This document shows, piece after piece, positions 43,055 to 55,389 of a stretch of 64,000 nt of DNA. The translations under genes and the position numbers were made by a program. The notes below the pieces were generated by a model, which saw only the letters and a list, made by a program, of their open reading frames with translations, searched no databases and was not told the origin of the DNA. Origin of the DNA: Dama dama (taxonomy: Eukaryota > Chordata > Mammalia > Artiodactyla > Cervidae); contig NC_083689.1 of assembly GCF_033118175.1 (NCBI RefSeq), positions 29,184,501 to 29,248,500 of the forward strand. Direction: 5' to 3'. The stretch's first letter is position 1; each line of letters begins with the position of its first letter.

Positions 43055-43682
43055 CAGGTGCTTTGGCAAGTCACTTTTTGTGCCTCTCCCTGGTTACCCA
43101 GAAGGGCTCTGCCTGTAAATGTGCCCAGCTGACCGAATTCACCCATGGTCCTTACAGCCTTGCTTCTATCCTGTCCTAAATCTCTTCTTGCCGGTTCTAA
43201 CATGGCTAAATTATCTCCAGAATACCAGAGAAAATGCTGAATGTTTGGGAGTTTGTTTTTGCTTCTATTTCCCAGGGGCAAGGATGAATCCATTTCCTCA
43301 CAGGCTGGCCTGGGGAGGAGTCTCTCTCTTCCTTCCCATGAGGACTGAGTGGGAAAGGAAATGAGCCAGAGGAAGGGAAGGGAGAGATCACGCCTTGGGG
43401 TGGAAGCTTGGTGACTCCCCAGCTTCCATAGGAATTTAACGGCCATCATGCCCAGACAGGGAACAGGGGAATCCCATCTGCAGATCTGAAGCCAGGGTTT
43501 TCTTTTTGGAACTTGCTGGAGTCAGGTGATGTGTCCAAGAAAACTGATAAGAACATTGTCAGAGAAAGACATGTGACACTAGCTTGGGAGGAGGGTTGTC
43601 TGTATGGGAAAGCAAGTGAAGATGTCTCGAAGATGGTGCCACAAAAACGCATAGAGCTGGGACGTGGTGGAGGGGAAAACTC
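43055..43682. other. Spacer between the two 138-bp copies
   Basis: 628 bp of non-coding sequence. The minus-strand frames at 43,054-43,449 (131 codons) and 43,446-43,766 (106 codons) have no recognisable domain. Confidence 0.5.
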
Positions 43683-43820
43683 GGTGGGCAGACTATAGTG
43701 TTGTGTGCCGTCTCCTACCCAGACCAGTAGGGCAGAGATTTTACTTGGGTGAGGGGAGGACAGCATATGTTAACTTACCCCGTCACTCCTTTTCAGGGCA
43801 AGGTTCCTTCCCACCCACTT
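43683..43820 (+). repeat. 138-bp direct duplication, copy 2
   Basis: Same orientation as copy 1, offset 766 bp. About 35 bp after its end, a further 'aggtgctttg' plus (a/g)(t/c)aag matches the text directly following copy 1 (43,056 versus 43,857). The homology may therefore extend across an indel at the right edge. Confidence 0.92.
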
Positions 43821-43869
43821 AAGGGTCTCAGATTACAGCAGATTATTCTGCAGAGAGGTGCTTTGATAA

Positions 43870-45429
43870 GGTACCTGAGCACTGTCTGCCTAACAGTGCA
43901 CCTGAGTTGTGCCAAGAGGAAATCAGTTTAAGCAGAAGAGAGATTTTGGGAACCTCTCTTACCTCTTCCTGTAAGCAGACTGGAAGTCGCCTCCCATGGA
44001 TCTGGCTTCTTGGAAGAGAATAATGGTTGAATGCAATGACTGACAGCCTGGCCAGAGGCTGAAAGATAAAAATGGACCCTGGTGGGAGAACAGAAAATTC
44101 AAGGGAGAGGGAGATCCAGAAGATTGGGAGAAAGGAAGAACAAGAAGAAACAATAGATGAAGGATAGTTTCTATGCCTATCTGAAATGGAATCTGTATGG
44201 ATGCAAAGTCACTCAGAGGAATAAGGAAAGAAAGTGAAAATCACTCAGTCATCTCTGACTCTTTGCGACCCCATGGACTATACAGAGGAATATAAGTAAA
44301 GATGATATTCCATCATTTGGATCGTGTCTTGCACTAGGGTGACCAGCAGTTGAGAATTTCTACTTCTCTTCCTGGGTACACAGAGGTTACCTGAGCCAAA
44401 GTTTTTTATGAAATGAGGAGTACCAATTTATTTTGTGTTAATTTGCAAAAGATAGTACAGTTTCTAGTGTTGTACGGCACTGAGAAATAAAATGACACTA
44501 TAGTAATAATAGTATTGGCAGGATTATTTTTTGATCCTGAAAATGAGCTCTGGAGAAAGGTGGGATAAAGGAGTCATCATTTTTGTTGACCAGGACTTTG
44601 TTTAAACTTTGTAGGGGCATGGGATTTATGGACAGAGGGTAGAAATCATTTTAGTTTTGCTGACTTGACACTGTCTTTAAATGTCTGTGACAACAGGACC
44701 CTTGGGTGCCATCATTTTGCAATGTAAAATTTTGACTGACTTGAGCATCTGTTTCACAACACACAGCCTTCTTCCCTCTCACCTGGCCCCTTGTTTCCTT
44801 CCTTTTGACTGATTAGCCCTGGGATGATTGTGATAACACCCCCTGAATTTTCCCAGCCCCCTAGATTACAGTGCTAGGTCTGGACTTAGTGCTTCTTGGC
44901 TGGAGTTAAGGAATCCATGCATAAGATGTCAGAAATTGCAAGAAAAAAAAATACTATAGTGACCAAGACACTCTCCTTGACCAAATTTTAGTCAGACTTC
45001 TCTGAGTCATCTACTTGACTAGCCTGATCCTTTACCCTTGTCCTCAAGAGGCTGGTTGCAACAAGAATCCTGCTAAGTTACTTTAGCAAGAATCTCCCAT
45101 CCTTGGTATCTCATCAGTCTCAATTCCTGGTCAGATATCCTCCTCTTCCACCCCAGGGGGATATCTGGTGAGTAATGAGAAAAATCTATCCATGATAGGG
45201 GCCCAGAAGCTGCTTAGCCAGTCAACTTGATCTCAACTGAGGGAAACTCAGGGTTTCCCAAAGGATAGAGGTCTGGATTCCAGACTCTCCTGCATCCTAT
45301 GGAATCTTATTCCATTGTTGGTGCCTCCTCTTTGTAAATATTAACCTTTTTACGGGCTCCAAGCAAGCAGCATTTAAATATACTCAGTTGCTATTAACTT
45401 GAAAAGGAAATAAAATCTCTTCACTATTT
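43870..45429. other. Non-coding sequence with a short Bov SINE remnant
   Basis: Apart from the SINE remnant at about 44,232-44,282, no repeat or exon is recognised. Confidence 0.4.
44232..44282 (-). repeat. Short Bov-A SINE remnant, antisense
   Basis: 'gtgaaaatcactcagtcatc' followed by 'tgactctttgcgaccccatg' is the 3' part of a Bov SINE or BovB tail read in reverse. Only about 50 bp survive. Confidence 0.75.
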
Positions 45430-46262
45430 GAAGCCTCTTCAGTGTTGTGCTCCCACTGTATGACCCTTTACAAATGTGTCTCTCTGAAGGGTTGTCTCTA
45501 CTCTCTTCCCTTTCCACATACCTTCCTCCTGTTAACCCACTGCATTCTAACTTTTTGCATTTAGTTGACATTCCTCAACTTGGTTTCGCTGAGGTTACTA
45601 ATGTCACCGGATTCAGTGGACATGATTCAGTGTTCATCTTGAATGACCTCTGAACACTTGCCCCTGTTGACAGCCCCTCTTCAAACACCCTTCACTTAAC
45701 TTCTATAATATGATGCTTGGTTTCCTTCCAAACTTTCTGAATACTCCTTTAGTCTCATTCTGTGGGCTCCTCCTCAGCACAGTTATTGCAGGGAGATCCT
45801 TACATTCCTGGCCTTAAACTTTCTTCTTTCTATAGATGATTTCATTTACTCCTTATGGCCATGGCTGTAAACTATTTGTGGGAATGATGCCCAAATTTAC
45901 AACATTAGGTCAAACCTGAGCTCTGGCGCCTAGACTCCTCCTTGAGACATCTCATACATGTCTCAGATAAAATATATCCCAACTTGAACTCACTAACATC
46001 CAAAATTGATTTCCTTCCAGTATTTTCTAGCTGAGTAAAATGGCATCACCATGCATCTGCCTGCTAAAGTCAGAAATCTGAGAGTTCCTTCTATTTCTCC
46101 TTGACTCCCATGCTCTTCCATCCACCTTGTCACAAAGTCCTGTTGATTCAAACCTCTAAATGATGATTAATTATCTAATTGTCTTCATGAAGTCAGGCAA
46201 CACACTCCTGCAACATCCGTCACCTCCATGGTCGTCTTATTCTTAATCAAAAATTATTTTTA
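45430..46262 (+). repeat. L2 LINE fragment (upstream of the 3' end)
   Basis: Sense L2 order: a 'ctgaacacttgcccctgttg'-type protein-coding remnant, 'gatgcccaaatttacaacat', 'cttgagacatctcatacatg', 'cttccttgactcc'-like text and 'cttgtcacaaagtcctgttg' plus attcaaacctctaaa. Old; frames destroyed. Confidence 0.65.
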
Positions 46263-47469
46263 AAATCTCTATGGGATACTATTTTATCAAGGACTTTTCC
46301 AAGCTCAACGACTTGTTCCTCAGTTTTAGTCCTTTATGGCCCTAAAAGGACCTAAGAAGCTGGTGGGGACTGCTTATCAGATAATACAAATGGGCTTTAT
46401 AGTGGCACATCTGAGGTGGAATCTATGGGATTCAATTAAGACCAAGTAAGGAGTATATTTTTGGAAAGGAAACCTGAAAGTGGTTTGAGTGCATGAGAAG
46501 CAATAGCAGAGTTGAAATGGATAAGAAAATGTCAAAGGAGGGAGGCCCTTGTACAGTTGAGAGGAATAGCTCACAGAAACAAATACTGTTTATTAGTCTT
46601 ACCTCCTATACAAGTAATCATAGCTACCTTTACTTTCATAAACTCTTTCTTTCACTTTTATTTTATGCAGTTGGTGTTAGTTTAAATTTCACAGTAGTAA
46701 GACAATAGTGAGTTGTTAACGTTAACTGACTCGGGTGGGTGGGGGCCAGGGGTGTCTCTGCTGAACTAAATTGGCAGCATAAAAATGCCCTGTTCCTGAG
46801 GACAACCCAGGGAGCATGATTCTTTCTATTCCTTCTCCCAGTGGAATGCCACTGCAATTTTATCAGCTTGATTTTATTTTTTTTTTAATTTCAAGATGTA
46901 ATTTCATCTTGAAATTACCAAAGATAATTCAAAAGTGATGGAGAAATTCCCCAAGAGGGAACTCAAACAAACTATTCTTTATTTAGGAAATCTTCTGATA
47001 TTTGGTGAAAACTCACAGATGTTTTCCCATTAGTTACCTATGCTGTCATGTAAATTATATGCCTTGGAAACATTATCAAAGCTAATGGTAAAGGAGTTAT
47101 CTTCACGTTGGACTTAAACCCAAGGCACTCAGAGAAGCACAAAAATTTTTCTGAGAGACTAGTGGAACACTTAGCAAAATGCTTCCATTCTGATCCTGGG
47201 AAGTTTTGTATGTATTTTGGATATATTGTGCATAAATTTTGAAAAAAATAATATTTATAATTTTTAGAGATGTCAAAAAACATCCATAATTATGATTCAT
47301 AGCCCCCTCCTCCATACTTGGAAGAAAAGAGGGGAGTGAAAAAGGAAGTGGGGAATAAATGAACATTTACAGAGCTCTCACTTTGTCATTTTACTAAGCA
47401 TTTGTTTAGCAGTCACAACAGAGCAGAGGAAATGTTTGTGTTTTGTTTCTATAATTATGACTGATGCCA
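46263..47469. other. Non-coding sequence with a perfect 13-bp inverted repeat
   Basis: No repeat family or exon recognised. It holds the hairpin at 46,886-46,917 and a T-run directly before it. Confidence 0.45.
46886..46917. repeat. Perfect 13-bp inverted repeat with 6-base spacer
   Basis: TAATTTCAAGATG (46,886-46,898) and its exact reverse complement CATCTTGAAATTA (46,905-46,917), separated by TAATTT. A T11-13 run lies immediately upstream. Confidence 0.9.
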
Positions 47470-47481
47470 CTAGAATCCTTA

Positions 47482-47691
47482 TATGTGTGTTAGTCACTCA
47501 GTCATGTCTAACTCTTTGTGACTGTAGCCCGCCAGGCTTCTCTGTCTATGAAATTCTCCAAGCAAGAATACTGGAGTGGGTTTCCATTTCCTACTCCATT
47601 GGATCTTCCTGACCTAGGGACGGAGCCCTGGTCTACTGTATTGCGAGCAGATTCTTTACTGTCTGAGCCACTAGAGAAACCCTAGAATCCT
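47482..47691 (-). repeat. Bov-tA SINE, antisense, with 12-bp TSD
   Basis: On the plus strand: 'gtgttagtcactcagtcatg', 'cccgccaggcttctctgtct', 'ctggagtgggtttccatttc', then a reversed head ('ctgagccactagag'). CTAGAATCCTTA is duplicated exactly at 47,470-47,481 and 47,692-47,703. Confidence 0.95.
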
Positions 47692-47703
47692 TAAACAGGA
47701 CCA

Positions 47704-48335
47704 GAAATACCCGGGCCACTTTTCAGCTTCATCACCCCTCCCCACCTCCACCGTCAGGTATTCATGTAAGTCCACACAAGCCTTGTCCCTTTAGCATACC
47801 CTCCTTATCTGGGATCACAACATATCCATGGGGGCATTTTCTGAGTACTTCTCAACTGCTTATGTGATATTCCTGGCTTTACAAGAATAAAACAACAAGC
47901 CAGGTGTCTCTTTTTTGTTTTCATCTGTTCTTAATTTCTGATCTGAAAAATGTTAAGATGGTAGGAATCCTAGGAATTGGCAGCAGGATTGCCATGAAGA
48001 CTTATGGGCATTTGTTCTGGCAACCTTCCAAGATGACCCTCCCAGTGTCTCTGGGTTCTAACCACCTGGATAAACAAAAACTTAGTGATACATTAGTGTT
48101 CAGCAGGCCAAGTTCTCATTTTGTCTCTGGTTTGAGAGATAGAAATTATTTAATCTGTATTATGTATTAATTGATCACTTCAAGTCTGTAAGTTGAACCT
48201 TCAAATGAGAAAGTATGCCTAAAATTGTAAAAGTATCCATTTTTTTAAAGAGTCAGGTTGGATTTAATCAATCACGTATGGTGATTTTTACTTGAGATTA
48301 GCCTCAAAGAATCAATATTGTCTGTGAATATATCA
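47704..48335. other. Non-coding sequence, nothing recognised
   Basis: An 88-codon open frame at 47,904-48,170 has no known domain. Confidence 0.4.
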
Positions 48336-48339
48336 GTCA

Positions 48340-48720
48340 GAGTGATTTCAGCTCCGAATAACAGACCTGTGACTCTCAGCAACTTAGACAATGGGGAGTT
48401 TATTACTGCATGTAAGGTTAAATCTGGGGGAATTCCAAGGTTAGTTCATTCTGTGGCTCAAGGAAGCCAGGTCGGCTTCTCCTGAATTCTCTGGTTTCTC
48501 CCTATATGCAAGGTGGCTGCCACTTACAGGGTGTTGTCCAAAAGTTGGAAGACAAAGAAAGTCTTATCTTTTTAAGCATTAGGAAATCTCCCATGATGCC
48601 CATAACAGGTCTGATCATATCACATTCCTAAAGCAGTTCTTGACAAGGATATAGAATCCCCATGATTGGTTAAGACTAATAAACATTGAGATTCAAGGAT
48701 GGATGGGGAAGACCCTTGAA
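48340..48720. repeat. Old interspersed repeat, family not determined
   Basis: 'gactctcagcaacttagaca', then 'ggggagtttattactgcatg' and 'ggtggctgccacttacaggg' have the layout of an old mammalian LTR/MER-type repeat read in antisense (a 'cttaaacaataaggaattta'-like start, product-style middle). Confidence 0.45.
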
Positions 48721-48839
48721 ACACATTATCTGCCTAAAATACTAATAAATTGGGAATCTGTTAAGAAGGAAAAATAGTGACTTTTGTGTAGGTGACCAAT
48801 AATGTCTGCCATAGTGAATAAAACTGTCACACAAATGCC

Positions 48840-49250
48840 GATAGTAGTATGACATTCAGTACTGCTTTTGTTGCAAAAAAAAAAAAAAAACCCTGAAAGC
48901 TCAATTCTAACTGGCTTAAGTAAATAAAAAAGAATATATTGAGATAGGACTGGTTTCAGGCAAGATTTGAACTAGTAGTCCCCCAAATGCAACTGGAGGC
49001 CCTTTGGCCTCTCTGCCCTTTCTTTATGTCAATTTCTTCCCAAGCCTGGTAGCCAGATGATTACTACTGTCTTCCAGGGATAGCCCTCATTCTTTCCATC
49101 TAATGTCAAAGAGAGTGTCTACCTGTAATAACACAGAAAAGTAGGAGGCTTTTCCTTCCCATAAGCCTCAGCAAATATCCCTCACTGGCTCGTATTAGAT
49201 TACAAGCTCATCTCTGAACCAGTGGATGGGCTATTCAACTGATGTTTAAG
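48840..49250. repeat. Second old interspersed repeat of similar layout
   Basis: A17 run at about 48,876-48,892, then 'ctcaattctaactggcttaa', 'gaatatattgagataggact', 'ctggtttcaggcaagatttg' and a closing 'ctctgaaccagtggatgggc'. It shares layout with the 48,340-48,720 repeat; whether they belong to the same family needs a library search. Confidence 0.45.
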
Positions 49251-49465
49251 CTTATAACATTGTAATGCATTTAAAGTAACACAATTATGACAGTGATTTT
49301 CTGACAGAAGAGAAAGGAAGTTAGGCAGACAAGCAAATGAATGAATGAATAATGAGGAAATAAAGACCTTTCCCAATTATTATGAATTTCATATTGCAGT
49401 TATTTCCCTAGTAAGTGTGTCAATGAATTAAATAATTACTGTCTGGAAGACAGCTTAGTAAAAAG

Positions 49466-49655
49466 TGCTGTTTGCTCAGTTGTGTCCATTGCTTTGCAAC
49501 CCCATGTACTATAGCCCAGCAGGCTCAACTGTCCGTGGAATTCCCCAGGCAAGAATACTGGAGTGGGTAGCTCTTTCTTCTCCAGGGGTTCTTCCTACCC
49601 AGGGATCGAATCCAAGTCTCCTGCATTGCAGGCAGTTTCTTTACCATATGAACCG
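49466..49655 (-). repeat. Bov-tA SINE, antisense
   Basis: 'gctgtttgctcagttgtgtc', 'ccaggcaagaatactggagt', then the reversed B-box region 'ccagggatcgaatccaagtc'. CAGCTTAGTAAAAAG (49,451-49,465) and CAGCTTAAGATAAAG (49,656-49,670) match at 12 of 15 bases, a decayed target duplication. Confidence 0.9.
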
Positions 49656-49670
49656 CAGCTTAAGATAAAG

Positions 49671-50402
49671 CAAATCATAAAAATAAAATTTATAGGAAAC
49701 AACTAGTAATATCTACACCAGTGCTAAAATTTTAGCAGAATAAGAAACTGGTTATTTTAGATGCAGAGTATTGGTTTTGGAAAAATATAAAGACGTTATT
49801 CATAGTGACTTTTTTGCTATTAGGGAAGTTAAATATTTTTTGGCTAAAGAACTCAGGCAGAATTAGTTTAGGTTCAAATTTGGCTTTGATATTTGTTTAT
49901 CATTTGGAGCGACTTTAAAACCTAAGAAGAAATGTTTTTAATGGTAGGTACTTTTAAATACACAGTGATTTTTAATATTAGGAATGTCAACATTTCTAAA
50001 ATGTCTACTAATAACGTATACATCATGAGGTGAAAAGCATAGTTGTACATTCTAAAATATACTCTTGGAATACATTAGTAATGAATAAGAGCCAACAAGT
50101 AAATTACATGATTCGGTATTGAAAAAGAGGGCAGCTACCAAAAGATGCAAAGAGAGGGGAAAGGGTTTCAGGGCCTACACTACATGGGGGGCCATTGAAG
50201 TAATTTCCTAAAATCTTGAACAAATCAGCGTCTCTGTTTTTCAGCCTCTTCATTTGTAAGATGAAAATGTCAATGTATATAATCAATGAAATATTGTCCT
50301 GACTTTAGAACTCTATGATTATATTAGGAACTTTGGAATTCTGGGCATGTATTCTAAACTATTTTGGGACTTAATGTGTTGTTACTTTGCAAGCCAGCAT
50401 TT
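49671..50402. other. AT-rich non-coding sequence, nothing recognised
   Basis: No exon or repeat recognised. Confidence 0.4.
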
Positions 50403-50411
50403 AAGCTTCTT

Positions 50412-50814
50412 GTTGTTCAGTCATTAGGTCGTGTCTGACTGTTTGAAATCCCAGGCATTGCAACACACCAGGCTTCGCTGTTCTTCACCCTCTCCCAGAG
50501 CTTGCTCAAACTCATGACCATTGAGTCAGTGATGCCATCCAACCATCTTGTCCTTTGTAATCCCCTTCTCCTCCTGCCTTTAATCTTTCCCAGCATCGAG
50601 GTCTTTTCCAATGAGTTGGCTCTTTGCGTCAGGTGGCCAAAGTATAGGGGCTTCAGCTTCAGTCCTTCCAATGAATATTCAGGGTAAATTTTCTTTAGGA
50701 TGGATTGGTTTGATCTCCTTACGCCCAAGGGACTATCAAGAGTCTCCTCCAGCACCACAATATGAAAACACCAATTCTTTGGCATTCAGTCTTTGTGGTC
50801 CAACTCTCACATAC
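50412..50814 (-). pseudogene. BovB LINE 3' end, antisense
   Basis: Reading the minus strand gives 'ETLDSPLGVRRSNQSILKKI', 'YFGHLTQRANSLEKTSMLGK' and 'GRRRRGLQRTRWLDGITDSM', the C-terminus of the BovB reverse transcriptase protein, followed by the non-coding tail. It is 5'-truncated to about 400 bp. AAGCTTCTT (50,403-50,411) and AAGATTCTT (50,815-50,823), one mismatch, are a plausible target duplication. No catalytic domain remains. Confidence 0.9.
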
Positions 50815-50824
50815 AAGATTCTTA

Positions 50825-52869
50825 TACCTGGTATAACAGCCCATTCTACTGTATGTCTCAGTAGCATGTGTGTAGTAAGTGTCAGATCTTGGTGTATCAA
50901 ACTGGAGGAAGCGATGGTGATTATGACTCAATCTACTTTGACAGATGGGAGTGAATGGCTTATTTAGTATCTCCTCAATTAATTAATATCCCCCCAAACT
51001 ACTTGTCAATCCTTTGTTAATAGAAAAACAGCCAAAAGGTGAGCAGAAATAGCATGGTTAACACATCTTTAGCTTTTTCAAGCTTCCTAGAATTTATGAA
51101 TTCTGTTGATAAACCACAAAGTTATATACTTGTATATGGATATGAATCTCCTATATGGAGAAAGTAAGAAAAGCAGGAATTTCAATTTTGAAAATTGAAA
51201 AATAAATTCTTAAAATTGATGCTGTGTTAATGGCTGGTTTAATAAATGCTTGTAGAGGCAATAGGACAAATTAAATCCTTGAATTATCATCTCTCAGCAG
51301 GGGTGATATAGGAGTGCCAGTGTGTATCTCTGCATGTGTATGCATATATCTTTGTGGTCCAAGAATGTCCAGAGAAGAAGTAGATAATGTGACATAGGAA
51401 AAAGGGTAAATGACTACTTTTCAGTGCGGAGTCCTTCATCTGGACTTACCCCCCTTGAAAGCTGCGTTCTGTCAAAATAGCCCATCCAACCCTTGCAGAA
51501 CAGAACTGGAAGAAGTACAGAGGAACAAAGAGGAGGGGGATAGGTAGACTTAGCATGGCAGTGTAGCAGGGGCAAAGCTATGAGAATGAGCAGCTACTGG
51601 GCAATTTTGCAGGGGATGATTTGGAATAATGGAACTCTCTAAAGTGCCAGAACTGTTGTATACAATAGCAAAGCAGAATCTGTTGTCAACCTCAATGAAA
51701 ATACTTTTTGCTTTGAGAGAGAACTTTGAACGATTGCAGGTAGACGGAGAATTCTCTGTGTGAGTGTAGAAGCCCTGAAAAAAGCGAGTGATTCTACCGT
51801 TTAAGTCTGAAAGTAGGAGTGTGCAAAGCAAAATGGCAACAGTACAAAATATGGACAGGATGAGGGAGGGGTTTTTTCATCCACAAATTCCTTAATGAAT
51901 AGGATGGGAAGTTAATATGAGAAACTGCAGTCTGCTCAAGGTAAATTTAGAAAACTGTAGATAGTATGGATTATAAGATGGTTTCTGGCATTCCCAATCC
52001 CTTCATCTTGACAAAGTTCTGAGTCAAAGAGCTCTTCAGATACTGTCAGACAGGCCTGGGAATCAGGTGGAAGCACCTGCCTGTAGCGATCCAGTGTTTG
52101 GAGTGGTGAGACTGGTTAGGCAACATCATTTCCCAAGGGCTGCTGGTGAGCCTGATGCTATCAGGATGTGTCACACATTCCATGTATTTACACTGTAAAT
52201 ACACATGCATATCAACGTGGCCAGGACTCAGTGGAGCCCAGCTAAAATAATACATTCGACCAAATGCAAAGTGGTTAACCTCCCATCCATTTCCTACTCC
52301 AGGACATAAAAACCAATCAGCATAAATTTTTGACCTCAAATTCTAATAAATTAACATCAACAAAGAGAAAAATGCAAATAAATGGAATAATACAAATTAG
52401 GATTTGACTGGGACTCGCTTGTTTTGGGAGATTTTGGAGATTTGAACTCATCTATTCATCTAACAAAGTAGCTGTTATACAGAAACCTCTAAGTGCAGCC
52501 TTGTGGATAAAACAGTGGCCAGAGACCAGTCTCCACTTTCAAGGAAAAGTGTAAATGCTTAATTCTTTTTTATTATTTACACTAAACTTGTTTGTGTCAA
52601 TAATCTGTTAATTGGCTCAGTTTCAAGATAAAGAATTACAAATGCCAGAATGTAAAAGACATTTCATGATGAAGGCAAGTATCTTGTGAAATATTATAGT
52701 ACCTTTAAATAAAAAATACACCCCTTTATTTCATATTGGTAAGAGGAATATGAATATGACATATAAGAACTATCTTTGTGTAGAACAAAATTGAAGTATA
52801 AATATTGAAAGAAGGGAGTGTTCTGTGTTCAGATTAGGATCCATCTGATCAATTGCTCTGCATGCTCTG
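50825..52869. other. Non-coding sequence, nothing recognised
   Basis: About 2 kb without a repeat or exon that I recognise. Confidence 0.4.
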
Positions 52870-53045
52870 CAGGGCAAAACTTTCTGTGCCTCAGTTTCTT
52901 CACCTGTGACTAGGTCTATCAATATGTCGACATAGTATCTCATCAAATTATAAGATATTTACATGGCTTAATTCATGCTAAAGTCTTATAATAATGCCTG
53001 GCACATAAGAACTGTGCAAGAAATGTTAATTATATCATTATTACT
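52870..53045 (-). repeat. MIR SINE, antisense
   Basis: 'ctgtgcctcagtttcttcac', then ctgtgacta, and later 'aatgcctggcacataagaac' plus tgtgcaagaaatg, follow the antisense MIR order. Confidence 0.75.
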
Positions 53046-53451
53046 GTCTACCTACTGTTTCTAAGCATATTCCTCACATCAACAGTCACCATCTTCCTGT
53101 AAATCACTTGATGTTTCTGTTTAGCAGCAGGGTCAGGGAGAAGTTTTCATTGGTATAGTTTCATAATCCTATAGCTCTATTTCCAAAATCCTAAAATCTG
53201 TGGAAAATGAAAGTTTTCATAGTTCATCTGGTGACAAAATCTGATCTGACCTGATCTGAATTCATTTGGCAGCAAAATCTGATCTGAACGGATAGGAAGC
53301 TATTTTTAGTATTTATACATCCCATTTGATGTAAATGATATTTTTGAGTATGAATTATTATCCCAACCCTCTTTGAATTATCTTTCAAATTTGAAAAATT
53401 CTCCTTTCTGAAATACATCTGGCCCTCAAGTTTTACATAAATTATAGAGTT
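53046..53451. other. Non-coding sequence with a local short repeat
   Basis: 'aaaatctgatctga' occurs twice (53,236 and 53,275), about 40 bp apart, within a short degenerate tandem patch at 53,230-53,290. No exon recognised. Confidence 0.45.
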
Positions 53452-53662
53452 GGGCTTCCCTGGTGGCTCAGATGGTATAGAATCTGCTTGTAATGTGGGA
53501 GACTAGGGTTCGATCCCTAGGTTGGGAAGATCCCCTGGGGGCGACACGGCAACCCACTCCAGTATTCTTGCCTGGAGAATCCCCGTGGACAGAGGAGCCT
53601 GGCAGGCTACTGGCCATGGGGTCACAAAGAGTCGGACACGGCAGAGCAACTAAGCCCAGCAC
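53452..53662 (+). repeat. Bov-tA SINE
   Basis: Complete sense copy: 'tgggcttccctggtggctca' head, 'agggttcgatccctaggttg', 'gcaacccactccagtattct', 'ggggtcacaaagagtcggac', tail ending near 'actaagcccagcac'. The shared Bov-tA head is well preserved. Confidence 0.93.
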
Positions 53663-55389
53663 TAGTCAAGAGAGAGAGTGTGGAGGAAATTTCTACCTCT
53701 GGCTCTCTAAGGCAAGATTTATTAAGTGAGATGTGAGTTTCCCCAATTATAAACATCCTGAACCAATCAGCGGTCCAGGTCCAAAACAGGTGAAACTCAT
53801 TTCCTCCATGACATTCATTATCACCAGATCAATCTTCCCTGCTACTCACTATATCTGCTACGATTTCCAGGAAGTAGTTATTTTGGTTTGGGAACATTTA
53901 TCAAGATATAACAATTCTACCCCCTGCTCCAATTATTTTAAACTCTTATCCCTGTATCCACATTCATACAAACACACCATCAAATAGAGGTCAAAATAAA
54001 CTTAGATTTTTGCATGTGTCCCCTCAACCCATTCTTAATGGCTTTTCCATTTTCTTCCACCTGGAGTAAATCAAGCAATCAGCAATGATGTCTTACCAAG
54101 CCTCTAAATTTCATTTTTCCCTCCAGAACATGTGCTGTTATGGTGAACCACATAAGTCTCCTCTAATTCTGTCAAATCTTTAGGCAGTTCGTCTGGTTTT
54201 GCCTCAGGAAGTTGACAGAAGATCTCAATCTAAAAGGCCTATTATCCTTGCTAACAGCTCCTAAGATCTACAGAGTTGTCTAGGAGAAAATTCTTCTAAC
54301 AGTCCTTCCTCTGTTTCTCCAGGGAGTCTAAAGTCATGTGCTTTAAAATTCTCCAAAAAAGGCTTAATCTCCACATCAGATTTAACCGCAGTAACTACAG
54401 CTGGGCTTTAAAAATCTGCTGTCACTCACATCACTAACAGAAAGCAGTCTAGGTAGAAGTGAACCAGAAAATCTCTTTTCCAGTGCCCTCACGATGTTTT
54501 CTTTCCCTTTTGTGATCAAAGAGGCCTCAAGATGTAGAACTACTTAGTCACTAAAGAGGCCAACAGTAAAGAGGTAAATGCAGGTTTATAGCAGATATTA
54601 ATCCAAACAAGTGGAGCATTCATGCCCCAGCGAGGTAAAGACCCAGTTTTGAAGGAAATACAGTAAAGTGGCATCTGCACTTGAATTCTCTCTGAGCTAT
54701 TTACTCACTGTGTGTCCTATTTTAGCTTCTTTGGGCTTCATTTCCGTGATCAGTACCATCAGCATCATTATATCTGCTTTTGCAGAATTACCCCAGGTCT
54801 TGGAAGAAAATTTACTAAACTGGGATTCAAGATTATACCTGTTTTGACTCTCAAAACACTGATCTTATCCTTGCATCATGTGGTCTCTAGAAAGTTCATG
54901 TACAAAACAGAACCCCCCATCTGCTGCTAAACAACCACGGCGAGCTGTTATTATAGCATGAGGGAACATTTGGACTATTTAACTTGTGAGGATGGAACCT
55001 GGTCTTGATCAGGGCTACAAGCAGAGCATGGCTGCAGTGTTCAATGTAAAACTCTACCTTGGCCTAAGTAACAGTGTCAGGAAGGGCAACCTGGAGCTGG
55101 CTGCGGTTCTTGTATGGTTGGAGGTAGATCTGGTTACATGGAACCATGTAGCAAACCTTAGGAAGTCCCACTGAAAGCATCTGGAGCTCACTGAGAGCTG
55201 AAGATAAGAGGAGAAACCTTTAAGATGAGAGACTGACTGCCTGCATGCCTTTCAAGAAGACTTTCATGACTTAAGAGCTAGTTCTCTCCGGTGACGTCTA
55301 TAAACGAAGAAGCCCTTGGCTTCCTTGGATGCTTATGTTTCAAAATCTTTTTGGCATCACCTTTAAACCACACTTACAAGAGAAAAGGA
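53663..55389. other. Non-coding sequence, nothing recognised
   Basis: No repeat or exon recognised; open frames (72-84 codons) lack domains. Confidence 0.4.
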
